64,000 bases of DNA. Origin: Lachnospiraceae bacterium JLR.KK008. GTDB lineage: Bacteria; Bacillota; Clostridia; Lachnospirales; Lachnospiraceae. Both the position numbers and the translations under genes were made by a program. The stretch's first letter is position 1. The number at the start of each line of letters is the position of its first letter. The stretch covers positions 241,501-305,500 of the forward strand of contig CP143548.1 of assembly GCA_037015955.1 (NCBI GenBank), read 5' to 3'. The notes under the pieces were generated by a model that was not told the origin of the DNA, did no database searches, and saw nothing but the letters and a program-made list of their open reading frames with translations. Below, in pieces: positions 1 through 6,682 of the stretch.

Positions 1-380
1 AAGCTCCCTTTTGGGTGGGAGTGTTTGAGCGGGTATCAGATGGAAAGTTAGCTGTGTGTATGGTTACGTTTGGGGCAGAACCAAAAGACTATGAGGTATA
101 TGATTTCGTTCTGAAAAATTACTATCGGTTAAGATTTAGTCCGGCTGTGGCAACTGATGTAAAAGAAGCTGGTCGCAATCCTAAACGGATACAGCGGGAA
201 GTGCGGAAACAGGTACAGAATACCGGGATAGGTACAAAATCGCAACAGGCTTTGAAATTACAGCAGGAACAGTTGAAAACTGAACGCAAGATAGTGAGTC
301 GAAAACGGCGGGAAGTGGAGAAACAGCGGCAGTTTGAATTGAAACAGCAGAAAAGGAAAGAAAAGCATAGAGGCAGGTAA
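1..380 (+). CDS. yjdF: YjdF family (DUF2992) protein, 5'-partial
   Basis: The visible part is the C-terminal ~125 residues of a DUF2992/YjdF protein. Reading in frame from base 3 gives APFWVGVFERVSDGKL, the usual start of this family just after its first few residues, so the true start lies left of the window and the GTG at 15 is internal. The family hallmark is the LFGAEPKD-like stretch (here TFGAEPKD) followed by a long basic helix rich in K, R, Q and E that ends KEKHRGR. The function of the family is not known. In many Firmicutes yjdF is controlled by the azaaromatic-sensing yjdF riboswitch; if present it would lie upstream, outside the window. The stop is followed by a short gap and a new AT-rich gene. 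Confidence 0.85.
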   Translation, partial: APFWVGVFERVSDGKLAVCMVTFGAEPKDYEVYDFVLKNYYRLRFSPAVATDVKEAGRNPKRIQREVRKQVQNTGIGTKSQQALKLQQEQLKTERKIVSRKRREVEKQRQFELKQQKRKEKHRGR

Positions 381-416
381 TGGTATTGGAATAACTAATT
401 TAAAGGAAGTAAAAGA

Positions 417-1370
417 ATGGAGAAAAGAATACGAGATATAGTGAATAATGTCATTGAGAAGTGTATTGAACTAGAAAAGAGTGTTCTACTCGAAGATGGT
501 AGCATAAAAGAAGAGTATCAAGAAACATTAGTAGATAGATATTTAGATATTTTAATGATGCTTGAAAAGGAAATATCAGTAGCTGATTTGGGGATTTGTA
601 TTGAGAATGAAAGTGATAAAGTAAAACGGTTCTATATTGCGTATTATCTATTAGATGAAAGAATGTTTAGACAGTTAAATAAAGAACTGGGAACCGTACC
701 TGGGTGGAAAGCAGAAGCAAGGATACGGCTCTATATGATGTATTTAAAAGTCTTTAGAGAAGTACTGTTTCTATTGGCGAATGGTTACTCGGATTGTGCT
801 TTGGCAAGGACGAGGACGTTATATGAATTGGGGGTATATATTAGTATTATAAATAAGAATACAGATGTTTTAGCCGAAAGATTTTGCAGACATTGTAATG
901 TTAAAAGTTTGAAGATGGCAAAGGCAATTTCAACAGAGGAAAGAATGAATAAAATTGAAGAATTTATAGATCAGTTTAATTATGAAAAAGGATACAAAAA
1001 AGATAATGGATGGGCAAGGGTGTTGTTACCTCATATAAATGACAAAAGCAATATTCAATTTCGAGATTTGATTTCTTTGACGGATTATAATCAATATGAA
1101 AATATGTATAAAATGGCATGTAATTTTGTGCATGGAAGTTTGTTTTCTTCATTAGAAAGCTTGGATAGTGCCAAAGAACAGAGAGGAAAAACATTTTGGA
1201 ATACTTCTCCGAGCGATGAAGGAATAGAAGAAGTTATACATTTTTTGAAAATATATATTGTTATGTTTGTTTCAGAATATACCCGAGGATTAAAGGATAA
1301 AACAATTTTTGAAAATATGTTGACGCTTTTTTTGCTTGGGAAAGAAATTCTTCAAGATGGCAATGAATAA
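417..1370 (+). CDS. DUF5677-like hypothetical protein
   Basis: The 317-residue, mostly helical, soluble-looking protein has no signal peptide or clear membrane span. Residues ~115-150 (LANGYSDCALARTRTLYELGVY) resemble the core of DUF5677 proteins, which carry an A-x-L-x-R-x-LYE helix, and a later NFVHGS segment (~235) fits the conserved histidine helix of that family. The start ATG has a good AAAGGAAG site. It is AT-rich compared with the core genes later in the window and is followed 60 bp later by a membrane protein in the same direction, so the two may be an operon. No catalytic residues can be assigned. The family call is from memory and moderately sure; the function is unknown. Confidence 0.65.
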   Translation: MEKRIRDIVNNVIEKCIELEKSVLLEDGSIKEEYQETLVDRYLDILMMLEKEISVADLGICIENESDKVKRFYIAYYLLDERMFRQLNKELGTVPGWKAEARIRLYMMYLKVFREVLFLLANGYSDCALARTRTLYELGVYISIINKNTDVLAERFCRHCNVKSLKMAKAISTEERMNKIEEFIDQFNYEKGYKKDNGWARVLLPHINDKSNIQFRDLISLTDYNQYENMYKMACNFVHGSLFSSLESLDSAKEQRGKTFWNTSPSDEGIEEVIHFLKIYIVMFVSEYTRGLKDKTIFENMLTLFLLGKEILQDGNE

Positions 1371-1429
1371 AAGGTTACATGATTATAAATAGCATTGCTA
1401 TATAATCAAACTTTATAAAGGGGAAAACT

Positions 1430-2185
1430 ATGGAAGAAGATATTATCAGTGAACAAAATGAAGAACAAGAAGATACTAAAAAAAATAAATCAAAAGACCA
1501 AAGCGAATCTAAAAAAGCGATGAACGGGCTTCAGGGTGGTATAATTTGTGGATTGCTTTTAGGAATTGGAGCATGGGGAGTATACCATTACTATCAATAT
1601 GCTATTTGTAAAATATTATTTTGGACTATCATTGTCCTAATGGTAATTTGTTTTGCTGCTGCTGTAAGCTGTTTTGTTGATTGGAAATCAGCGAAGAAAA
1701 GAGAAAAGTTAGAAGAAGAAGCAAAAAAAGAAGAAGAGGAATTTTCAGAAATAGATCCAAGTAAAAGGGCACTAAGGGCAGAGAAAATGTTTAAATTGAA
1801 TCAAAAAGATTTAATGAGATATTATGATATGAATTTGTCTCAAACAAGGTTTCTTTCCGGGCTTGGAATTGTGATGATAATTTTGGGTATATTGATAGTA
1901 GTAGCTAGCTTAGTTTTATATGTATATTTGAATTCAGATAGGATTTTATTATTTGTAGGAAATATAAGTGGTATTATTGTTGATTTTGTAGGGGCAATTT
2001 TTATAAAAATGTATACACAAAATGTTGATGCAGCTGTAAGGTTTCATGCTAAATTTGCAGAGAGTAATAATCTTCTGCTTGCTAATTCAATTGCAAATAA
2101 AATAGAAAATGAAGAACTAAGGGAAGCAACCTTATCTGAAATTTCAAAGCAAATTGTGGCGTTGAAACAAAATAGTAATACATAG
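1430..2185 (+). CDS. Four-helix membrane protein, possible TRADD-N-associated 2TM type
   Basis: The 251-residue protein starts with a highly charged 30-residue tail (E, K, Q, D), then two membrane helices at ~35-52 and ~62-82, a charged K/E-rich loop, and a second helical pair at ~142-167 and ~173-193. The segment RYYDMNLSQTRFLSGLG leading into the second pair, then GIIVDFVGAIFIKMY and a soluble tail, resembles the small 2TM domain described next to TRADD-N modules in predicted conflict systems; this is a resemblance only. It starts with an AAAGGGG site 60 bp after the preceding gene and shares its low GC. It lies immediately outside the left end of the mobile element. Function unknown. Confidence 0.6.
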   Translation: MEEDIISEQNEEQEDTKKNKSKDQSESKKAMNGLQGGIICGLLLGIGAWGVYHYYQYAICKILFWTIIVLMVICFAAAVSCFVDWKSAKKREKLEEEAKKEEEEFSEIDPSKRALRAEKMFKLNQKDLMRYYDMNLSQTRFLSGLGIVMIILGILIVVASLVLYVYLNSDRILLFVGNISGIIVDFVGAIFIKMYTQNVDAAVRFHAKFAESNNLLLANSIANKIENEELREATLSEISKQIVALKQNSNT

Positions 2186-2319
2186 TAATGGCTCTATTTT
2201 GGCTCTAAAAATTTTGATTGGCACAAATACGAGAGCAATTTTTGAAGAATATGGATAATAAATGCTTGAAAAATGAGGGAAAAACAGTCAGTTCAAGCTA
2301 TCCGCCGAGGAGTTCGAAT

Positions 2320-2337
2320 AAGCAAAAATGCTTAGTA
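2320..2337. promoter_or_regulatory. Operator-like site near left element end
   Basis: AAGCAAAAATGCTTAGTA closely matches the sites that sit in the spacers of the two divergent promoters at 3.5-3.6 kb (AGCAAAAATGTTTAG type). It contains the short palindrome AAGC-AAAAAT-GCTT. It may be a third binding site for the element's XRE repressor, near the integrase arm repeats. Confidence 0.4.
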
Positions 2338-2380
2338 AATCCAGTGTTTATGCGGATTTGCGGGCTTTTAAAAGGTCTTT

Positions 2381-2399
2381 TGATAACAAATTGATAACA
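2381..2399. repeat. Integrase arm-type direct repeat, left end
   Basis: TGATAACAAATTGATAACA holds two TGATAACA units with an 11-bp period. An 18-bp near copy (one mismatch) lies at 12111-12128, and a related TGATACC pair with the same 11-bp period lies at 12300-12317. Paired direct repeats of this kind at both ends of tyrosine-integrase elements act as arm-binding sites in known systems; here that role is inferred. Confidence 0.5.
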
Positions 2400-2494
2400 G
2401 TCGTTGGAGTGTGATTATTCTTGCTGTCAAGTGGTTTATTGGTGGGAGAATGATTTGCAAGAGGTTTGGACGGCTGAAATAAATCCATATTAGA

Positions 2495-2540
2495 AACGCC
2501 CTTAGCTGTGGGTAGGAACTCATGGCTGAGGGCGTTTTTT
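2495..2540 (+). terminator. Rho-independent terminator
   Basis: A 12-bp stem, AACGCCCTTAGC at 2495-2506 pairing with GCTGAGGGCGTT at 2525-2536 (one G-U), is followed by a T run to 2540. It would stop rightward transcription before the convergent gene at 2546. The rest of the 2186-2545 gap holds the operator-like site and arm repeat listed separately and no gene. Confidence 0.75.
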
Positions 2541-2545
2541 GTCGC

Positions 2546-2917
2546 TTACGAATAAAATTCGCTGTTTACGATTTCAACTTGAAAGAGGCTGTAATGGGGA
2601 GCATCTGCCGAAGAAAAGTGTTTTGTTAATACAGGACATTCCTCTAACATCCTTTTCTTGATGGTTGGGTCAACACATTCGGTTGCTATGCCGCTTACCC
2701 TTACCCAGTCCCGTGTACCGTTTTTCAGTGCGACTATCTGAATTTTGTTATGTTTGGCAAGCTGTTTATACACTGATTTTGTGTCTGAGGTGGAAATGTA
2801 TAGGTTGTTATTGTATTCCATAATTGCGCCAAACGGTCTGCCTGCTGGAAAATCATTATTAAAGGTTAATACGAAAAATGTACCACATTCTTTTATGAAG
2901 TTGTATATTTGGCTCAT
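2546..2917 (-). CDS. Pyridoxamine 5'-phosphate oxidase family protein
   Basis: The 123-residue protein has the compact split-barrel pattern of small PNPOx-like flavin-binding proteins: TFFVLTFNNDFPAGRPFGAIMEYNNNLYISTS near the N-terminus, then a K-x-V-Y-x-Q-L helix and QIVALKNGTRDWVRVSG, which fits the usual 'W-vRvsG' strand. Members bind FMN, F420 or haem; the substrate cannot be told. An ATG 6 bp upstream would leave no space after its GGAGGT site, so the second Met at 2917 was chosen (spacing 7). It lies just downstream of the XRE repressor on the same strand, so it is probably co-transcribed with it as element cargo. Confidence 0.8.
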   Translation of the reverse strand: MSQIYNFIKECGTFFVLTFNNDFPAGRPFGAIMEYNNNLYISTSDTKSVYKQLAKHNKIQIVALKNGTRDWVRVSGIATECVDPTIKKRMLEECPVLTKHFSSADAPHYSLFQVEIVNSEFYS

Positions 2918-2934
2918 TTGCATACCTCCATGTA

Positions 2935-3462
2935 TTAATCTTTTAACTGGTCTTTGAACGCTTCGACTAAGGCATTGTTCAATTCCTTAGAGGGGACTTC
3001 CGCCCAATGCTGCGTGGTGTCAAACTTCGGGTAATTGTACCGCCACTGGTCGTAATCTTCCCTGCTGATTTCTTCGGCGGAGAGCTTGTCTGCCTGCTCT
3101 TTCCAAGCGCAGAGCATTTTCAGCAGTTCGGCGGCATCCTTATTTTTGTTTTTGTTGACTTTTAAGCAGATTTCACCGTCTGATTCACTGACGGTAAGAC
3201 CGTAAATGTCCTCTAGGGTAAATAAGGTGTGCATAAGCCCGATGTAACTGTCAATGTCGGGTATGTCAAGAGCCTGCGGCGCAACGTCAAGAGCCTGCGC
3301 CAGTGCAGCCGTCAAGTCTGCCTTTGGCTTGCGTGAGCCAGTTTCATACTGTGCCAGACGCACGTCTGCGCTCCGTTCGGGAAACCCGACAAGCATACCA
3401 AGATATTTCTGTGTCATGCCCCGCATGATGCGGAAAAAATGTATTCTTTCGCCAATTGCCAT
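2935..3462 (-). CDS. XRE-family repressor of the mobile element
   Basis: The 175-residue protein carries an N-terminal Cro/CI-type helix-turn-helix (~1-65: IGERIHFFRIMRGMTQKYLG then VRLAQYETGSRKPKADL) and a C-terminal region of unknown fold. It is divergent from the excisionase gene, the usual place for an element's master repressor. Its own promoter (3496-3525) and the xis promoter (3569-3597) both carry an AGCAWAWATGTTTAG-like site inside the -35/-10 spacer, which suggests that it represses both. A homologous regulator lies at 17290 next to a second excisionase. The regulatory role is inferred from position and sites. Confidence 0.85.
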   Translation of the reverse strand: MAIGERIHFFRIMRGMTQKYLGMLVGFPERSADVRLAQYETGSRKPKADLTAALAQALDVAPQALDIPDIDSYIGLMHTLFTLEDIYGLTVSESDGEICLKVNKNKNKDAAELLKMLCAWKEQADKLSAEEISREDYDQWRYNYPKFDTTQHWAEVPSKELNNALVEAFKDQLKD

Positions 3463-3495
3463 GATGTTTCACTCCTTGTTTTTATGTTTATGAGG

Positions 3496-3525
3496 AGTAT
3501 AGCATATATGTTTAGAGAAAGTCAA
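3496..3525 (-). promoter_or_regulatory. Promoter of the XRE repressor gene with embedded operator
   Basis: On the minus strand TTGACT (3520-3525) and TATACT (3496-3501) are separated by 18 bp. The spacer holds AGCATATATGTTTAG at 3501-3515 (plus strand), matching the site in the divergent promoter. A bound protein would block RNA polymerase, consistent with autoregulation. Confidence 0.65.
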
Positions 3526-3568
3526 GTATAAACGAAACAAAAAAGTTTAATATTTTCTTACAAACCTA

Positions 3569-3597
3569 TTGACAGTAGCAAAAATGTTTAGTATTAT
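3569..3597 (+). promoter_or_regulatory. Promoter of xis-int with embedded operator
   Basis: TTGACA (3569-3574) and TATTAT (3592-3597) are separated by 17 bp. AGCAAAAATGTTTAGTA fills the spacer at 3577-3593. This near-consensus promoter drives the excisionase-integrase genes and should be shut off when the site is bound. Confidence 0.75.
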
Positions 3598-3602
3598 AAA
3601 TT

Positions 3603-3620
3603 AAGCAAAAACGCTTAGAA
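3603..3620. promoter_or_regulatory. Second operator downstream of the xis promoter
   Basis: AAGCAAAAACGCTTAGAA begins 5 bp after the -10 box, around the expected transcription start. It shares AGCAAAAA-YGYTTAG with the spacer site 26 bp upstream and with the site at 2320. Confidence 0.55.
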
Positions 3621-3689
3621 AAAGAAACGCCGCAAGGGCATACCTATATGCCCAGAGTACTGGGCGGCAATAAGGAAAGGAGAGGTTGT

Positions 3690-3890
3690 ATGGACAACAA
3701 ATTTATCCGTGTGGACGAGGTGGCGCAAGAGCTTTCCGTATCAAAGCCTTATGCTTACAAGCTCATCAAGAAACTGAATGACGAGCTGAAGGAGCAGGGC
3801 TTTATCACGATTGCGGGGCGTGTCAACCGCCAGTATTTTGAGGAAAGGCTCTACGTGGCAGGAGAAAAACAGGGAAAGGAGATGGAGTAA
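3690..3890 (+). CDS. Excisionase-like helix-turn-helix protein
   Basis: The 66-residue protein (MDNKFIRVDEVAQELSVSKP at its start, then YKLIKKLNDELKEQGF) has the winged-helix layout of small excisionases that sit directly before tyrosine integrases. The GRVNRQYFEERLY wing follows. The ATG at 3690 was chosen for its AAAGGAGAGG site; an upstream in-frame start has none. Its stop is directly followed by the integrase ATG. A homologue with the same layout is at 15868-16059. It would bend DNA and direct integrase toward excision. Confidence 0.85.
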   Translation: MDNKFIRVDEVAQELSVSKPYAYKLIKKLNDELKEQGFITIAGRVNRQYFEERLYVAGEKQGKEME

Positions 3891-4970
3891 ATGCCAGTAT
3901 TTAAGAATGAGGGCAACGGCACATGGTATGTGATGGCAAGGTATGTGAATTGGAAGGGCGAACGGAAACAGAAATGCAAGCGTGGGTTCGCCACAAAGCG
4001 GGAGGCGCAGGAGTGGGAGCGGAAATTCCAGTTGCAAAATTCCGCTGACCTTGACATGGACTTTGAAGCCTTTACAGAGCTTTATGCGAATGATGTCAAG
4101 AACAGATTGAAAGAAAACACTTGGCTGACAAAGGAGCATATCATTCGGACGAAGATTCTTCCGTACTTCGGCAAGATGAAAATTAGCGGGATTGGCACAA
4201 AGGAAATCATTGCATGGCAGAATGAGCTGCTTGCCTACCGTGATGAAAAACGCAATCCTTATTCGCAGACGTATCTGAAAACTGTCCACAACCAGCTTTC
4301 CGCTATCTTCAACCATGCAGTGCGCTATTATGACCTCCGTTCCAACCCTGCGGCAAAGGCGGGCAATATGGGGAGCGAGGAATACAAGGAAATGCTGTTC
4401 TGGACGAAAGAGGAATATAAGAGGTTTGCGGATGAAATGATGGACAAGCCAGTTTCCTATTATGCGTTCCAGATGCTTTACTGGTGCGGAATCCGAGAAG
4501 GAGAATTATTAGCTTTGACCGCCGCTGATTTCAATTTTGATAAGGAAACGGTCACGATTAACAAATCCTACCAACGCCTGCATGGGGAGGACGTGATTAC
4601 CTCTCCGAAAACAAAAAAGAGCAACCGCACAATCAAGATGCCAAAGTTTCTCTGTGAGGAAATGCAGGAATATATCGGTATGCTGTACGGCTTAAAGAAA
4701 AAAGACCGTATTTTCACAGTGACAAAGAGTTACCTCCATCACGAGATGGACAGGGGCGCAAAAGCCGCAGGGGTGAAACGCATACGGATTTACGATTTGC
4801 GTCATAGCCACATCAGTTTATTGATTGACATGGGTTTCTCGGCGGTGGCGATTGCTGACCGTGTAGGGCATGAGAGCATAGAAATCACTTATAGATATGC
4901 TCACCTGTTTCCGTCAAAGCAGGCAGAAATGGCAGACAGGCTTGACGATTTGGGAAAGGGGGATTTTTGA
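3891..4970 (+). CDS. int: Tyrosine site-specific integrase
   Basis: The 359-residue recombinase has an N-terminal arm-binding domain (~1-55, GTWYVMARYVNWKGE then KRGFATKREAQEWE), a SAM-like core-binding domain (~60-160) and a catalytic domain. Catalytic residues visible are Arg in the GIREGELLALT motif (~202), H-x-x-R in YDLRHSH (~303-306), a later His in VGHES, and the nucleophile Tyr in YRYAHLF (~336). It is the full usual length for the Tn916/phage-type family and appears intact. It is translated directly after the excisionase. It should integrate and excise the ~10-kb element. Confidence 0.95.
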   Translation: MPVFKNEGNGTWYVMARYVNWKGERKQKCKRGFATKREAQEWERKFQLQNSADLDMDFEAFTELYANDVKNRLKENTWLTKEHIIRTKILPYFGKMKISGIGTKEIIAWQNELLAYRDEKRNPYSQTYLKTVHNQLSAIFNHAVRYYDLRSNPAAKAGNMGSEEYKEMLFWTKEEYKRFADEMMDKPVSYYAFQMLYWCGIREGELLALTAADFNFDKETVTINKSYQRLHGEDVITSPKTKKSNRTIKMPKFLCEEMQEYIGMLYGLKKKDRIFTVTKSYLHHEMDRGAKAAGVKRIRIYDLRHSHISLLIDMGFSAVAIADRVGHESIEITYRYAHLFPSKQAEMADRLDDLGKGDF

Positions 4971-4971
4971 T

Positions 4972-5307
4972 ATGTCGGCAAAGAATTTAGACAACTGTAA
5001 CCGTTGGAGAAATAAAACCGTCGCCTTTCGGGTATCTCCCGAAGAAAGTGAGCAGATTGACAAAGCGGTGCGGCTTTCGGGGCTTACCAAGCAGGACTAT
5101 ATCACAAGGCGGCTTTTATGCCAAGACGTGGTAGTGCAGGGCAATCCGAGGGTGTATAAGGCACTCCGCAATGAGCTTGTCGTCGTTCTTGCAGAATTGC
5201 AGAGGATTGAAGCGGGCGGGGGCGTAAATGAAGAACTGCTTGATACAATCGAACTGATTGCTGTTATCCTCGGCGGTCTGAAAGGAGAGTGTGAAGATGG
5301 CGAATAA
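4972..5307 (+). CDS. MobC-like relaxosome protein
   Basis: The 111-residue protein begins after the integrase stop with an AAAGGGGG site inside the integrase 3' end. The N-terminal half (NKTVAFRVSPEESEQIDKAV, then TKQDYITRRLL) is a ribbon-helix-helix pattern found in small mobilization accessory proteins, and the C-terminal half is helical and would dimerise. The position, next to a relaxase-bearing block, supports a role in binding oriT. A related protein is at 20046-20411, also next to integrase sequence. Confidence 0.7.
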   Translation: MSAKNLDNCNRWRNKTVAFRVSPEESEQIDKAVRLSGLTKQDYITRRLLCQDVVVQGNPRVYKALRNELVVVLAELQRIEAGGGVNEELLDTIELIAVILGGLKGECEDGE

Positions 5308-5446
5308 AAAAGAAACGGCTGCCCCGAATGTATCTGTTGGCGCAGATACGGAGCAGCCAATTCATAAATGTAGTAGTAATAGTATAACCCTAAAAACCGA
5401 AAAATACAATATTTTCGTAGAAAAAGGCGGTGGCTGCAATGGCTGA
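5297..5446 (+). CDS. Small 49-residue ORF between mobC and repA
   Basis: The ATG at 5297 has an AAAGGAGAG site, overlaps the end of the mobC-like gene and runs into the start of the RepA-like gene, so all three genes would be translationally chained. The peptide (start MANKKETAAPNVSVGADTEQ, end EKGGGCNG) has no recognisable domain. The overlap at both ends and the good ribosome binding site are the only support. Confidence 0.5.
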   Translation: MANKKETAAPNVSVGADTEQPIHKCSSNSITLKTEKYNIFVEKGGGCNG

Positions 5447-6413
5447 GCTTAAAATTTTGAACATGGACGAGATACCTGCAACCGAGGTCGGGTGGCTTTG
5501 GTATCCGTATATTCCTTATGGAAAGATAACCATTGTCCACGGAGACCCTGGCGATGGAAAAACAATGATGATTTTACAGTTAGCTGCTATCTTATCAAGG
5601 GGAGATAAACTGCCTTGTGATGATACGGAGCGTGAGCCGATAAGAATTATTTACCAAACCGCAGAGGATGGACTTGGCGATACAATTAAGCCCCGTCTGC
5701 TTGCAGCCAATGCAGACTGTACGCAAATCAAGGTGATTGACGAGTCGGAAGCTGCACTCTCAATGCTTGATGAAAGAATTGAACAGGCAATTAATGAAAC
5801 GGGCGCAAAGGTAATTATTTTGGACCCCGTACAAGCGTATATCGGCTCCCAAATTAATATGAACAGGGCAAACGAAGTCCGCAATGTTCTTTCGCAGTTA
5901 GGACGGGTAGCAGAAAAATATGGGTGCGCCGTTATCCTTGTCGGACACTTAAATAAAGTACAGGGCGGCAAAGCAAATTACAGAGGGCTTGGCTCAATTG
6001 ACTTCCAAGCAACGGCACGAAGCGTACTCATTGTCGGCAGGCTCAAGGAAAACAAGGAAGTGCGGGTAGTTGCGCATGAAAAATCTTCCCTTGCGCCTGA
6101 GGGCGAGCCGATTGCTTTTGAACTGAGTAAAGAAACAGGATTTGTGTGGAAAGGTCATTATGATATTTCCATTGATGATTTATTGAACGGCATCAGCCGT
6201 GAAAAGAAATCCGAACAAGCAGAGAAATTAATTATGGATTGCCTGTCTGATGGGAAATACCAACAGCAGCTTATATTAAAGAAAGCACAGAATATCGGCA
6301 TCTCAAAAAGAGTACTTGACGAAGCAAAAAAATCTCTCGGCGTTAAGTCAATAAAGGAAGGCAATGGGTGGTATTGGGAACTTCCCGAAGAAAAAGGAGT
6401 GAGTAACTGTTAA
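5439..6413 (+). CDS. RepA-like AAA ATPase (AAA_25 type)
   Basis: This is a RecA-fold ATPase of ~324 residues. Walker A is GDPGDGKT (~35-42), Walker B is KVIILDPVQ (~125-133), and a VILVGHLNK strand with a downstream GSIDFQATARSV motif fits the hexameric RSF1010-RepA / AAA_25 family. The C-terminus (~250-320) looks like a winged-helix domain. In mobilizable elements these proteins are thought to serve replication of the excised circle as helicases. The ATG at 5439 was preferred over GTG 5430 because of spacing from the purine-rich AAAAAGGCGG. The family is sure; the replicative role is inferred. Confidence 0.85.
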   Translation: MAELKILNMDEIPATEVGWLWYPYIPYGKITIVHGDPGDGKTMMILQLAAILSRGDKLPCDDTEREPIRIIYQTAEDGLGDTIKPRLLAANADCTQIKVIDESEAALSMLDERIEQAINETGAKVIILDPVQAYIGSQINMNRANEVRNVLSQLGRVAEKYGCAVILVGHLNKVQGGKANYRGLGSIDFQATARSVLIVGRLKENKEVRVVAHEKSSLAPEGEPIAFELSKETGFVWKGHYDISIDDLLNGISREKKSEQAEKLIMDCLSDGKYQQQLILKKAQNIGISKRVLDEAKKSLGVKSIKEGNGWYWELPEEKGVSNC

Positions 6414-6539
6414 GGTTGCAACATTGCATATGTTTAGGACAAGTGCAATCTTGCAATGTTCTTTTTCGGTTTGGTGTGAGCGATATTGAAGTTTGGGGGA
6501 GAGTGCAGAGAGCGCCTTTTCAAAGGCGGCTCTTTGCCC

Positions 6540-6661
6540 CTCGGAGAGCGCAAAACCTGCTTGCAGGTTGCATTTTTGTTGGCACAGCCGACAAAAGTGC
6601 TTTTGCGTTACTTTCGGGAAAGTAACAAAGCCTACCAGCCGAAAAGAAAGGGTGTGATTTT
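6540..6661. other. Candidate oriT region upstream of the relaxase
   Basis: Two perfect inverted repeats lie between the ATPase and relaxase genes: AACCTGC-tt-GCAGGTT at 6554-6569 and GTTACTTTC-gg-GAAAGTAAC at 6607-6626. MobV-type relaxases nick at an oriT just upstream of their own gene, often beside an inverted repeat. The gap (6414-6661) holds no convincing gene. The first hairpin is followed by GCATTTTTG and could instead be a weak terminator. Confidence 0.45.
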
Positions 6662-6682
6662 ATAAGACGGACGATTAGCGCA

